The position numbers and the translations under genes were made by a program. A stretch of 35,574 nucleotides of DNA from Bacteroidales bacterium (GTDB lineage Bacteria; Bacteroidota; Bacteroidia; Bacteroidales; UBA932), in NCBI GenBank assembly GCA_017550025.1, contig JAFYLU010000109.1:1-35574 (forward strand), read 5' to 3'. A model generated the notes under the pieces. The model was not told where the DNA came from and searched no databases. It worked only from the letters and a program-made list of their open reading frames with translations. Shown one piece after another: positions 8,531 to 17,439 of the stretch (position 1 is the stretch's first letter; each line of letters opens with the position of its first letter).

Positions 8531-8593
8531 GTGACGGGCAAAATTAAAGAATATCGCCCTTCCGAAGCATTACGGCAGAGCGATATTCGTCAC
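8531..8593 (-). promoter_or_regulatory. Inverted repeat and -7 box between the yitT pair and the AraC-type gene
   Basis: A 9-bp perfect inverted repeat (8549-8557 with 8580-8588, 22-nt interior) is enclosed by a second 5-bp repeat (8531-8535 with 8589-8593). The -7 box TAATTTTG for the AraC-type gene (minus, 8546-8539) lies between the two left arms. In minus-strand order the 9-bp repeat sits just upstream of the promoter box, so it could be an operator. Because it also follows the yitT stop codon and is trailed by T-rich sequence, it could instead be the terminator of the leuS-yitT unit. I cannot decide between them. Confidence 0.5.
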
Positions 8594-8635
8594 ATTTTTC
8601 CTTTTTTATAAAAGATTTCCGTTTTTTTAACAGAA

Positions 8636-9574
8636 TCACTTCTTGGTCTTCACCTTTATCGAGTCAAATCCCTGGCCATAGACACCCATTACGGACGAAA
8701 CCGAAAGGAAAGCATCCGGATCGATGGTCTTGACATAGCGCAGAAGGAGATTAAGATCGGTCTTTCTGGTCACAACCATAAGCACATTCTTCTCTTCCTT
8801 CGAATACCATCCCTTGGCAGGAATCACTGTCACACCTCTCTTCATGTCAAAAGCAATGGCATCCGCCATCTCGTTTACCTTCTTTGTAAAGATAAAGGCC
8901 TGGACAGACTGCTTCGAACCCGAAAGATAAAGGTCTATGGCATAACCGCTCACGGTAACCTGTATGAGACCATACACCACTACAGCCAGTTTCTCCGTGA
9001 AAGGAAGAAGCTCACCTGTCTCGGTATATGAAGGGAAGAGGAGAGATGACAATATGATCACCACATCTATGATGAGGATCACACGTCCGGGTGATGCCGA
9101 ATGGAACCTGCACCAGACAAGAGCAACGATATCAGTTCCGCCGGTACTGCCACCCTGTGAGATGGAAAGTCCGATACCAAAACCTGCGATGATACCACCG
9201 AGGAAGGTACAGATGAGTTTTCCGTTAGAAAGGGCAAATTCATGTATGAAGTCAGCAGGTATGACCTTCGGCATGACACTGAGCATCAGGGATGTCATGA
9301 AAATGGCATAGATGGTCTTTCCGCCGAATCCCGTGCCGAGTATCTTGGTGCCGACAATGAGCAGCAGTACATTAAGGATGAAATAAGTGACTCCCATCGG
9401 CATTCCTGTGGCATAGTACAGGATTGATGCGAAACCTGATACTCCTCCACCGATCAGATTGTTCGGCAAAAGGAAAATACTCCATCCCAAGGCATAGGCT
9501 ATCACACCCAGCGTCACCAACGCATATTCCTTAACCAATGTGGATAAAGAAGATTTCAAAATGGTCTTACTCAT
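8636..9574 (-). CDS. YitT family membrane protein (DUF161 + DUF2179), second copy
   Basis: A 312-residue integral membrane protein of the YitT family. The first two thirds hold five or six hydrophobic segments and the family motif GGSTGGTD at 141-148, after an N-terminal region with LLPNNLIGGGVSG (35-47). The last third (about 225-300) is a soluble DUF2179 domain. YitT proteins are inner-membrane proteins of unknown transport function. The gene overlaps the 3' end of its upstream paralogue by 8 bp, which suggests translational coupling. It closes the leuS-yitT-yitT unit. Confident as a family member, function unknown. Confidence 0.88.
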   Translation of the reverse strand: MSKTILKSSLSTLVKEYALVTLGVIAYALGWSIFLLPNNLIGGGVSGFASILYYATGMPMGVTYFILNVLLLIVGTKILGTGFGGKTIYAIFMTSLMLSVMPKVIPADFIHEFALSNGKLICTFLGGIIAGFGIGLSISQGGSTGGTDIVALVWCRFHSASPGRVILIIDVVIILSSLLFPSYTETGELLPFTEKLAVVVYGLIQVTVSGYAIDLYLSGSKQSVQAFIFTKKVNEMADAIAFDMKRGVTVIPAKGWYSKEEKNVLMVVTRKTDLNLLLRYVKTIDPDAFLSVSSVMGVYGQGFDSIKVKTKK

Positions 9575-10481
9575 TGCTCTGGTCTTCTATCTGATTTTTC
9601 TTCTTGTTCTTAAGTCCGGTCTTTACCTCTTCGAAGCCTTCACCGAACACGCTCATTGCCGTAGAAACCGAAATGAACGCCTTCTTGTCAATGCCTCTGA
9701 TCTCATTGATGACCTCGTTCATCTGATGCTTCCTTGCTATGATCAGAAGCACCTTGCTGCTCTGCTGCGAATACCATCCGACAGACTCAAGGGCAGTCAC
9801 TCCCCTTCTGACATTATTGATGATATGATCGGCGATCGTCTGGTAATTGGACGAAAACACGAGTATCTGCACTGTCGACTTGTTGCCCAGCAGAACGAAA
9901 TCGACTCCGAATGAAAATCCGAGCATTATGATATAGGCATATATCATATCAACCAGACCTTTTCCCGGAACCATCAACATGCATGAAATGATGAAGATAT
10001 CCGTAACAAGGTATACTCTTCCCGGAGACACAGGCCAGTATTTGTTGACCATCATTGCCACGATATCCGTTCCGCCGGAACTTCCACCGCGAAGCAGCAC
10101 GAGTCCTAGACCGACTGACTCCATAGCAGCACCGACAATCGCCACCAGAAGTTTCTCGTCCATAAGTACCACAAGATTCGGGAACTTCGGAAGGACTTCA
10201 AACAGCAGTGATGTCAGAGCTATCACATATATTGTCTTCATTCCGAATCCCTTTCCCAATGTCAGGAATCCGAGTACCAGCAGGAGTATGTTAAGGATCG
10301 GGTATGTCCAGCCTACGGGGATTCCCGTACCATACTGGATAATGGTACACAAACCGGTAAGTCCTCCGCTGGACAAACCGTTTGGAATTATGAACGAGGT
10401 CCAGGCAAGACAAAAGATGACCGAACCTACCGTCATAAGGAAGTAGTCCCAAAGGATTGACAGATACTTGCTTGTTTTCAT
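9567..10481 (-). CDS. YitT family membrane protein (DUF161 + DUF2179), first copy
   Basis: A 304-residue paralogue of the protein at 8636-9574 with the same layout: membrane segments with IIPNGLSSGGLTG near residues 31-43, the motif GGSSGGTD near 132-139, and a C-terminal DUF2179 domain with RRGVTALESVGWYS. Shared motifs occur at matching positions in both copies, consistent with tandem duplication followed by divergence. The start lies 17 bp after the leuS stop codon with no promoter box between, so it is probably co-transcribed with leuS. The charged C-terminal tail (KNKKKNQIEDQSNE) is absent from the other copy. The two proteins may form a heteromer; that is inference. Confidence 0.88.
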   Translation of the reverse strand: MKTSKYLSILWDYFLMTVGSVIFCLAWTSFIIPNGLSSGGLTGLCTIIQYGTGIPVGWTYPILNILLLVLGFLTLGKGFGMKTIYVIALTSLLFEVLPKFPNLVVLMDEKLLVAIVGAAMESVGLGLVLLRGGSSGGTDIVAMMVNKYWPVSPGRVYLVTDIFIISCMLMVPGKGLVDMIYAYIIMLGFSFGVDFVLLGNKSTVQILVFSSNYQTIADHIINNVRRGVTALESVGWYSQQSSKVLLIIARKHQMNEVINEIRGIDKKAFISVSTAMSVFGEGFEEVKTGLKNKKKNQIEDQSNE

Positions 10482-10498
10482 AGGTTTTATGAAAAGAC

Positions 10499-13264
10499 TT
10501 ATTTCACAACAATGTTCACAATCTTTCCGGGAACCACGATCACCTTCACGATGTTTCCTCCCGCCACATACTTCGCTGTCTGCTCGAGACCGCGGACATG
10601 CGCATCCACATCCTCACGGGACATATCAAGCGGAAGTTCTACTGTAAAGCGTGTCTTGCCGTTGAAAGATACTGCATATGTACATGTATTCTCAATCGTG
10701 TATGCCTCGACATATTCAGGGAATGAAGCATACGTGATGCTTTCCTTATGACCGAGAGCCTCCCAAAGTTCTTCCGCAATATGAGGTGTGAACGGAGCGA
10801 GAAGTATCACGAGCTGTTCGAGGATCTCCCTCTTGCTGCACTTGAGGTCGGTGAGTTCATTTACTGCGATCATGAATGCACTGACTGCAGTATTGAACGA
10901 GAACGCCTCGATGTCAGCCTGTACCTTACCGATGAGCTTATGAAGAGCCTTGAGTTCCTCCGGACTTGCCTTCTCATCATTCACCAGGAAGTTGTCACGG
11001 TCATAGAAGAGTCTCCACACCTTGCGAAGGAATCTGTGCACTCCGTCAATACCCTTTGTATCCCAAGGCTTCGACTGCTCGAGAGGACCGAGGAACATCT
11101 CATAAAGGCGCAAGGTATCGGCACCATACGAATCGCAGATCATATCAGGGTTGACGACATTGAACATTGATTTCGACATCTTCTCGATGGCCCATCCGCA
11201 GATATATTCCCCGTCCTCGAGGATGAATTCCGCATTAGCATAGTCAGGCATCCAGTTGCGGAATGCCTCGATGTCAAGACGGTCGTTGCGGACAATGTTG
11301 ACATCCACATGGATCTCCGTAGTCTCATACTGGTCCTTCAGACCGAGAGAAACGAATGTATTTGTATTGATTATTCTGTATACGAAGTTGGATCTTCCCT
11401 GGATCATACCCTGGTTGATAAGCTTCTTGAAAGGCTCCTTCTCGCATACATATCCGAGGTCGAAAAGGAACTTGTTCCAGAAACGCGAGTAGATAAGGTG
11501 ACCTGTAGCATGCTCTGTACCACCGATATAGAGATCCACATCCCTCCAGTACTGATCAGCCTCGCGACCTACAAGGGCTTCAGTATTATGAGGATCCATA
11601 TAACGGAGATAATATGCGCTGCTGCCCGCGAAACCAGGCATCGTGCTGAGTTCTATAGGATATCCCTCATATGTCCAGTCAGCCGCACGGCCAAGAGGCG
11701 GCTCGCCTGACTCTGTAGGGAGATACTTGTCAACTTCCGGGAGCTGGAGAGGAAGTGTTTCAAAAGGCATCGGAACAGCTACACCCTCCTTGAAATACAT
11801 AGGGAACGGCTCACCCCAATATCTCTGGCGCGAGAAGATTGCGTCACGAAGACGGTAGTTCACCTTTCTATGTCCGATTCCATGCTGCTCGACATACTCG
11901 ATCGCTGCAGGGATTGCCTCCTTTACAGTCATGCCGTTAAGGAAACCTGAATTGCACATGATTCCTTCCTTGGCGTCAAAGCTCGACTCGCTGACATCAC
12001 ATCCTTCGATGAGAGGTATCACAGGGAGGTTGAAGTGTCTTGCAAAGGCATAGTCACGGCTGTCATGAGCCGGAACCGCCATGATCGCACCTGTACCGTA
12101 CCCAGCAAGCACATATTCCGAAATCCACACAGGAACCTTGTCGCCGGTAAGAGGGTTGACTGCATATGAGCCGGAGAATACACCTGTCACCTTCTTGGTC
12201 TCGGTCATTCTCTCACGCTCTGTCTTCTTCTTCGCCAGCTGGAGATATTCCTCTACAGCAGCCTTCTGTTCCGGAGTAGTGAGCTTTTCAACCCACTCGC
12301 TTTCAGGAGCAAGCACCATGAATGTCACTCCAAAGACTGTATCTGCGCGAGTAGTGAAGATAGTCATGTCATACTCCTGCTCTCCGTTAGACACCTTGAA
12401 GTTCATCTCGGCACCCTGACTCTTTCCGATCCAGTTGCGCTGCATATCCTTGAGAGAATCAGTCCAGTCGAGATCCTCGAGATCCTCAAGCAGTCTTCCC
12501 GCATAAGCCGAAACGCGAAGCTGCCACTGCGTCATCTTCTTCTGTTCCACAGGATGACCTCCACGAACGGAATATCCCTCCTTCACCTCATCATTGGCAA
12601 GTACGGTTCCAAGGGCAGGACACCAGTTTACAGCGGTCTCTCCCTGATATGCAATACGGTACTGCATGAGCACGGATGCCTTCTGCTTCTGGTCGAAAGC
12701 GTTCCACTCTTCAGCTGTAAACGGATTCACCTCACCGCATGCAGCATCAACAGCAGCAGAACCACCTTCAGCAAATGCAGTCTCAAGCTCCGATACCGGA
12801 CGTGCCTTCTGCTGAACATTGTCATACCAGCTGTCGAACATCTGGAGGAATGCCCACTGTGTCCACTTGTAATATTCAGGATCACAGGTCCTTACCTCAC
12901 GTGACCAGTCATACGAGAAACCTATCCTGTCCATCTGCTCGCGATAACGGGCAATATTCTTCTCTGTGGTCACAGCCGGATGCTGTCCTGTCTGTATTGC
13001 ATACTGCTCCGCAGGAAGTCCGAATGCGTCATATCCCATAGGATGAAGCACATTGAATCCACGAAGACGCTTGTATCTGCTGTAGATGTCGCTCGCGATG
13101 TATCCGAGCGGGTGTCCGACATGAAGGCCCGCACCTGACGGATACGGGAACATGTCAAGGACATAATATTTAGGCCTTGTGCTGTCCACTTCAGCCTTGA
13201 ATGTCTGATTGGCGGTCCAGAATGCCTGCCATTTACTCTCGATTTCCTTAAAATTATAGTCCAT
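10499..13264 (-). CDS. leuS: Leucyl-tRNA synthetase
   Basis: A 921-residue class I aminoacyl-tRNA synthetase that charges tRNA-Leu. The HIGH-type signature is HVGH at 48-51, within [16 protein letters not shown], and the KMSKS loop is at 695-699. The CP1 editing domain (about 280-450) contains the threonine-rich [12 protein letters not shown] (301-312) and the [15 protein letters not shown] stretch, with Asp404 matching the editing aspartate (Asp345 in E. coli). The protein is about 60 residues longer than E. coli LeuRS. Most of the excess is an insertion at about 145-205, before [12 protein letters not shown], which I recall as usual in Bacteroidota enzymes. The anticodon-binding domain and a C-terminal tail ending in IVNIVVK are present. 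First gene of a unit with two yitT genes. Confidence 0.97.
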   Translation of the reverse strand: MDYNFKEIESKWQAFWTANQTFKAEVDSTRPKYYVLDMFPYPSGAGLHVGHPLGYIASDIYSRYKRLRGFNVLHPMGYDAFGLPAEQYAIQTGQHPAVTTEKNIARYREQMDRIGFSYDWSREVRTCDPEYYKWTQWAFLQMFDSWYDNVQQKARPVSELETAFAEGGSAAVDAACGEVNPFTAEEWNAFDQKQKASVLMQYRIAYQGETAVNWCPALGTVLANDEVKEGYSVRGGHPVEQKKMTQWQLRVSAYAGRLLEDLEDLDWTDSLKDMQRNWIGKSQGAEMNFKVSNGEQEYDMTIFTTRADTVFGVTFMVLAPESEWVEKLTTPEQKAAVEEYLQLAKKKTERERMTETKKVTGVFSGSYAVNPLTGDKVPVWISEYVLAGYGTGAIMAVPAHDSRDYAFARHFNLPVIPLIEGCDVSESSFDAKEGIMCNSGFLNGMTVKEAIPAAIEYVEQHGIGHRKVNYRLRDAIFSRQRYWGEPFPMYFKEGVAVPMPFETLPLQLPEVDKYLPTESGEPPLGRAADWTYEGYPIELSTMPGFAGSSAYYLRYMDPHNTEALVGREADQYWRDVDLYIGGTEHATGHLIYSRFWNKFLFDLGYVCEKEPFKKLINQGMIQGRSNFVYRIINTNTFVSLGLKDQYETTEIHVDVNIVRNDRLDIEAFRNWMPDYANAEFILEDGEYICGWAIEKMSKSMFNVVNPDMICDSYGADTLRLYEMFLGPLEQSKPWDTKGIDGVHRFLRKVWRLFYDRDNFLVNDEKASPEELKALHKLIGKVQADIEAFSFNTAVSAFMIAVNELTDLKCSKREILEQLVILLAPFTPHIAEELWEALGHKESITYASFPEYVEAYTIENTCTYAVSFNGKTRFTVELPLDMSREDVDAHVRGLEQTAKYVAGGNIVKVIVVPGKIVNIVVK

Positions 13265-13283
13265 AGTCAGAAAATATATCTTG

Positions 13284-13291
13284 CAAAAGTA
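13284..13291 (-). promoter_or_regulatory. leuS -7 box
   Basis: TACTTTTG on the minus strand, about 20 nt upstream of the leuS ATG, in the 30-bp gap after the M28-TonB gene. I do not see a good -33 box, which would lie inside the upstream coding region. Confidence 0.5.
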
Positions 13292-13294
13292 ACA

Positions 13295-14653
13295 TTATTT
13301 CTTGATTCCGAAACCTGATTTCGCACCTTTCTTCTCCAGACGGAATTCAACAGGTATGGTCATGGATGTCCTAACCTTTTCCCCTGCCAGTCTTCCCGGC
13401 TTCCATTTAGGAGAAGCGCTCACTACCTTGACCGCTTCCGCATCCAGTTCAGGCGAGACGCTCTTCACGACTCTGACATCCGAAACCTTTCCGTCCTTCT
13501 CTATCACAAAAGCCACCATGACTCTTCCCTGAACTCCCTCAATCACAGCCTTTTCAGGATATTTGAGATACTGGTACACCCATTTCTCAAGGAACTGTGA
13601 CGGATCCGCACTATTCAGAAACATCGGACGCTGGTCCACCTCATTGAATCCATATGCATCTCCATGAAAAGCCTCACGCGAAGAAGCCTCTGAATTGCGG
13701 AATGCCAGTGCCGACCCGGTATTGGCCAGTGCGACAGTAAAATTATACAGATATTCCAGTTCCTTTTCCATCATCTCATAATCGATGACGGACTGTGTGT
13801 CCCTGTCGGTATTGTGTTCAGTATATCTTCCCGTAGTGAAATGAACAGAAGGTATCTCCCTGTCATAGAAGGCCCTGTGATCGGAAGGATATACTTCCGC
13901 CGCCACAATTTCCGGAAGAACCGGCTGCAACTCGCCCGACAGCATACGTATTATAGCATTAAGTTCCGCATTGGAAGCTGTATAGGCATAGAATCCGTTA
14001 TAGCCTGTGCCGAGCATATCGAGATTGATCATGGCATCGATTTTCTCCGCATCCGAGAACGACCTGTTGAGGAAGTACCATGATCCGGCATAAGTTTCAG
14101 ACGAAGCTCCGAAAGCCACAAAAAGAACAGAGCGACGGAAAAGCATTGAGTTTGTCTGCACCATGCGTGCGAGCTCCACCAGCATAGAAAGTCCCGATGC
14201 GTTTCCATTCGCGCCGTAATAGACCCTCTCCACCGGCTTGCCGTCGACAGTCATGGTCATGGTGCCAAGATTGTCAAGTCGAGCTCCGACTACGATATAA
14301 TGGTCTCGCAAGTCCTTGTCATATCCCTGGACAAAGCCTATCACATTCCTTGAAGCGAGGGTGTCACCGTTTTCCTTCTTCACACCGAACACCTCACCTG
14401 ACGCCGGGGTAATCATGTCCACCCCGTATTTCGCGAACATCGACGCCACATACTCCGCAGCTGCCTTCTCACCTTCAGACCCGGCCTTCCTGCCCTCTAG
14501 ATGGGCTGCAGAAAGCTCACGGACATGGGATTTCAGAGACGACACGGTCTCTCCGTCATAAAGGTCATCATATGCCGATCCGCTTCTGAACTGTGCAGAT
14601 GACAAGACCGGCAACAGCAGCATAAATGCTGCAAATATCATCCTTCCCGCCAT
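13295..14653 (-). CDS. M28 peptidase-like domain lacking zinc ligands, fused to a TonB C-terminal domain
   Basis: A 452-residue exported protein with a signal peptide (hydrophobic 5-18, cleavage near SSA-Q, residue 20). Residues about 35-312 have the M28 fold pattern, but the two-zinc site is broken: the usual His of GAHYDH is Arg125 in VGARLDNLG, the Asp of GADDN is Asn149 in GANGNASG, and the adjacent catalytic and ligand Glu pair is Ser184-Ser185 in FGASSE. The fourth and fifth ligand positions remain (Asp212, His280). Residues about 345-440 are a TonB C-terminal domain (YPEKAVIEGVQGRVMVAFVIEKDGKV style). It is probably a periplasmic or outer-membrane-associated pseudo-peptidase. It begins 2 bp after a SPOR lipoprotein gene, suggesting an envelope role. 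No frameshift is visible, so it looks maintained. Confidence 0.86.
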   Translation of the reverse strand: MAGRMIFAAFMLLLPVLSSAQFRSGSAYDDLYDGETVSSLKSHVRELSAAHLEGRKAGSEGEKAAAEYVASMFAKYGVDMITPASGEVFGVKKENGDTLASRNVIGFVQGYDKDLRDHYIVVGARLDNLGTMTMTVDGKPVERVYYGANGNASGLSMLVELARMVQTNSMLFRRSVLFVAFGASSETYAGSWYFLNRSFSDAEKIDAMINLDMLGTGYNGFYAYTASNAELNAIIRMLSGELQPVLPEIVAAEVYPSDHRAFYDREIPSVHFTTGRYTEHNTDRDTQSVIDYEMMEKELEYLYNFTVALANTGSALAFRNSEASSREAFHGDAYGFNEVDQRPMFLNSADPSQFLEKWVYQYLKYPEKAVIEGVQGRVMVAFVIEKDGKVSDVRVVKSVSPELDAEAVKVVSASPKWKPGRLAGEKVRTSMTIPVEFRLEKKGAKSGFGIKK

Positions 14654-14655
14654 AA

Positions 14656-15174
14656 CTACTCGTTGATCAAAATCCAGGCACCTTCAGGACAGAAAGACTC
14701 TCCACGAACAGCCATATATCCGGCCACTGTTTCGGCTATCCTGTCGGACGCGCATACTCCGACAGCAACCATACCTCGGCGGAAGTCTATCAGTTCGACA
14801 TCATATCCTTGCACTTCAGCCTTCTGCGCCAGCTTCTCCGCATTCGAGCGGGTCTTGAACGCGCCTATTATCAGACGGTAACGCAACGGAGACACTTCTC
14901 CCGCAAAACCTCCCAGAACAGCAGGCCCATTCATCATGACCCCATGGGCCTTCAGGGTATCCAAGGCTGCTATCGAATCAGCGGCCACCCTTTCACGAAC
15001 CATCTTGACAGAGTCCAGATAGGCCTGGAGAGCAGCCTCCTCGGCTTTCATTATTTCAAGCCTTTTGTTCTCGATATCAGAACTTACGGGTCTTCCCGCC
15101 ACCCTTCTGAAGAAGTCGCATCCAGTGATGGAAAGCATGGCGGCAAGCATAAGCAATATTGCAGTTTTCCTCAT
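14656..15174 (-). CDS. SPOR-domain lipoprotein
   Basis: A 172-residue protein with a lipoprotein signal peptide (MRKTAILLMLAAMLSITGC; lipobox ITGC, Cys19). After a charged, probably helical segment (about 36-75) comes a SPOR-like domain (about 97-170, starting RYRLIIGAFKTRSNAEKLA). SPOR domains bind denuded peptidoglycan glycan strands, typically at the division septum. The stop codon is 2 bp before the ATG of the M28-TonB gene, so the two are almost certainly translated from one message and may act together at the cell envelope. The promoter at 15200-15230 is one of the best in the window. Confidence 0.88.
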   Translation of the reverse strand: MRKTAILLMLAAMLSITGCDFFRRVAGRPVSSDIENKRLEIMKAEEAALQAYLDSVKMVRERVAADSIAALDTLKAHGVMMNGPAVLGGFAGEVSPLRYRLIIGAFKTRSNAEKLAQKAEVQGYDVELIDFRRGMVAVGVCASDRIAETVAGYMAVRGESFCPEGAWILINE

Positions 15175-15199
15175 ATTGTTTCAAAAATGCGTATTCGTG

Positions 15200-15230
15200 C
15201 AAATTTAACGAATTAATGCTCCTAGACAAA
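15200..15230 (-). promoter_or_regulatory. Promoter of the SPOR lipoprotein operon
   Basis: On the minus strand TAAATTTG (-7) is at 15207-15200 and TTTG (-33) at 15230-15227, spacing 19 nt. It is divergent from, and only about 12 bp away from, the promoter box of the CapA gene at 15242-15249. Confidence 0.75.
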
Positions 15231-15241
15231 ATAATTCTTGA

Positions 15242-15249
15242 TATATTTG
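15242..15249 (+). promoter_or_regulatory. -7 box of the CapA-phoH unit
   Basis: TATATTTG on the plus strand. A transcript starting about 7 nt later would have a leader of about 15 nt to the TTG codon at 15271, which supports that rare start. No good -33 box was found. Confidence 0.55.
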
Positions 15250-15270
15250 TAAGCCAAAAAAGGTTTCACA

Positions 15271-16440
15271 TTGCATTTTCTGTCAGGACACATATCAAGG
15301 CTTGTACAGGCTCTCATAATCCTCGGATGTTCGATTGAGGGCCACATCACGCATGCCCAGCAGATAATAATGCCTGAAAGATGGCATAGCGCCATCACTT
15401 GCAAACAATCCATATTCAGGCAGGACACTCTGACAATATGCATCTTCGGAGACATGATGATGCATGCGAACCAGATAAGCAATGCACACAAGGGAGACAA
15501 TTCATACGATTTCACAACATATTTCAGACACCTGGAAGATCAGATCTCAAAGGCTGACATAGCAGTGGCAAACATGGAATTCACCCTTGCAGGAGAACCT
15601 TATACCGGATACCCTTGCTTTTCTGCTCCGGACGTATTTGCATCATATCTGGCAGACATCGGCTTCGATATCTTCCTTGCCGCAAACAACCACATCTTTG
15701 ACAAAGGAAGCTCCGGAGCTCAAAGGACCTTGGACATATATAGGGATCTGGAAGAGGAAAGAGGGATAAGATTCACAGGACTGGCAGGAAACGAAGATGA
15801 ATATAATAGAGTCAACCCTCTGACAATCATAAGGAAAGGGATAAAGATATCTTTCGTCAACCTCACTTATGGAACAAATGTCGGATCAGGCACAGCATGG
15901 CCGAAGACATTCCGCCTGAATCATGCAGAATCAGTCATCGGGGCTCTGTCAAAGGCCGAAGAACTGGATGCGGACCTGACCATTGTCCTCCCGCACTGGG
16001 GCACAGAATACAACCTCAAACATTCTGAAGCACAGGAAAAGGCTGCAGTCATGCTTGCAGAGCATGGCGCAGACATAATAGTCGGCGCGCATCCGCATGT
16101 GGTCCAGGACTGCCAGATTCTGGAAGTGAACGACAATGAAAAACAGGTACCGGTGGCATATTCATTAGGAAACGCCGTATCAAACATGAGCGCACCCGAC
16201 ACCCAGATCGGGCTGATGACTACAATAAAGATAGTCAGGGAGAACAACGGCGACATCAGGGCACTTCCCATCGAGTTCACCTACATCTGGTGTTCCCGTC
16301 CGGGGGGTTACTGCAGTTCATACACAGTCATTCCCGTGGAAGAATTCATCGGCACACGCACACAGTGGCTCGGTAGTTGGGAATATGACAAGATGATCGC
16401 CACATACGAACGCGTGCGCAGAAAGACAGGAATAGAATAG
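15271..16440 (+). CDS. CapA family protein, metallophosphoesterase-like
   Basis: Up to 389 residues, CapA/PGA_cap family (calcineurin-like fold; founding members act in poly-gamma-glutamate capsule synthesis). Visible motifs are IFGDMMMH (58-65), ANME (100-103), AANNHIFDKG (137-146), LPHWGTEY and VGAHPHV, which hold the metal-binding Asp, Asn and His positions. The start is uncertain. The frame is open only from 15253; the only upstream candidates are TTG at 15271 or CTG at 15280, which give a hydrophobic N-terminus (about 9-20) compatible with an export signal ending near HAQ. The first ATG, at 15370, would remove it. Because the -7 box is at 15242-15249, I prefer the TTG start. The phoH gene follows after 12 bp. 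No capsule synthase genes are nearby, so the poly-glutamate role is not supported by context. Confidence 0.85.
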   Translation: MHFLSGHISRLVQALIILGCSIEGHITHAQQIIMPERWHSAITCKQSIFRQDTLTICIFGDMMMHANQISNAHKGDNSYDFTTYFRHLEDQISKADIAVANMEFTLAGEPYTGYPCFSAPDVFASYLADIGFDIFLAANNHIFDKGSSGAQRTLDIYRDLEEERGIRFTGLAGNEDEYNRVNPLTIIRKGIKISFVNLTYGTNVGSGTAWPKTFRLNHAESVIGALSKAEELDADLTIVLPHWGTEYNLKHSEAQEKAAVMLAEHGADIIVGAHPHVVQDCQILEVNDNEKQVPVAYSLGNAVSNMSAPDTQIGLMTTIKIVRENNGDIRALPIEFTYIWCSRPGGYCSSYTVIPVEEFIGTRTQWLGSWEYDKMIATYERVRRKTGIE

Positions 16441-16452
16441 CAGACACATATA

Positions 16453-17400
16453 ATGAGCAGAAACACTATCAGACTTGAAGCGATCGACCCGATCGAAATC
16501 TATGGAGCAGCAAACAGAAACCTTGAGGCTTTATGCAGCTATTTCCCTGAACTCAAGGTGGTTGCAAGAGGTAACGAAATCATACTGGACGGTAAGGACA
16601 GCGATATAGAGGCATTTGCAGCAAAGATACAGATGCTTATAGAAAGGAGGCATCACAAGATGAACATCACTCCCTACGATGTCGAGGACATGTTCGACGG
16701 AGAGGCATCACCTGACAGATACAAGATGTGCGGAGATTCGGTGATAGTTCACGGAAACGACGGCAAACCGATCAAGGCACGCAACCGCACACAGCAGGAA
16801 ATGGTGAAGGCTTATTTCGATAATGACCTCATATTTGCAGTAGGACCAGCCGGAACAGGAAAGACCTACATCGCCATAGCGCTTGCAGTCAGAGCCTTGA
16901 AGAACAGGAAAATAAAGAGGATAATCCTTACCCGTCCCGCAGTAGAGGCCGGAGAAAGGCTCGGATTCCTTCCCGGAGACCTCAAGGACAAGCTCGACCC
17001 GTATCTCCAGCCATTGTACGATGCACTTGGAGATATGATTCCGGCGAAGAGACTTCAGGAATTCATGGCTGACGGCACCATACAGATAGCACCACTGGCA
17101 TACATGAGAGGACGCACACTGGACAGGGCATGCGTAATTCTTGACGAGGCACAGAACACCAATCTCGGGCAGCTGAAGATGTTCCTTACCCGTATGGGAT
17201 GCGACGCTAAATTCATCGTCACAGGAGACGCCAGCCAGATAGACCTGCCGAACAAGAAGGATTCCGGCCTGCTCAAGGGAATCGAACTCACAAAAGACAT
17301 AAAGGGCATCAGGACCATCTTCTTCAGAAACGAAGACATCGTCCGACACCCTCTCGTGACAAAGATTGTCAAGGCATTCGAAAAAGGGGAAACGGTCTGA
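16453..17400 (+). CDS. phoH: PhoH family P-loop ATPase
   Basis: A 315-residue PhoH-like protein, usual length. An N-terminal single-strand nucleic-acid-binding-type region (about 1-75) precedes the ATPase domain with Walker A GPAGTGKT (131-138), Walker B VILDEAQN (about 227-234) and the downstream GDASQIDLP sensor stretch. PhoH proteins are cytoplasmic ATPases linked to RNA metabolism and phosphate stress; the exact reaction is not settled. The last codons and the stop codon (17398-17400) are built into a terminator hairpin. Probably co-transcribed with the CapA-family gene. Confidence 0.94.
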   Translation: MSRNTIRLEAIDPIEIYGAANRNLEALCSYFPELKVVARGNEIILDGKDSDIEAFAAKIQMLIERRHHKMNITPYDVEDMFDGEASPDRYKMCGDSVIVHGNDGKPIKARNRTQQEMVKAYFDNDLIFAVGPAGTGKTYIAIALAVRALKNRKIKRIILTRPAVEAGERLGFLPGDLKDKLDPYLQPLYDALGDMIPAKRLQEFMADGTIQIAPLAYMRGRTLDRACVILDEAQNTNLGQLKMFLTRMGCDAKFIVTGDASQIDLPNKKDSGLLKGIELTKDIKGIRTIFFRNEDIVRHPLVTKIVKAFEKGETV

Positions 17401-17419
17401 TGACCGTCTCCCCTTTTTT
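17382..17419. terminator. Bidirectional terminator between phoH and the TPR gene
   Basis: Arms 17382-17397 and 17402-17417 pair over 16 positions with one mismatch, and the 4-nt loop contains the phoH stop codon. A T6 run follows on the plus strand and a T5 run on the minus strand, so the hairpin can end both convergent units. The left arm is the coding sequence for the last five residues of PhoH. Confidence 0.9.
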
Positions 17420-17439
17420 CATGACATCTTATCAGAAAG

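Noticed and set aside
15222-15515. 97-codon minus-strand ORF over the CapA start
   Set aside because: It overlaps the CapA coding region, contains both promoter boxes and shows no recognisable protein features. It is a shadow ORF.
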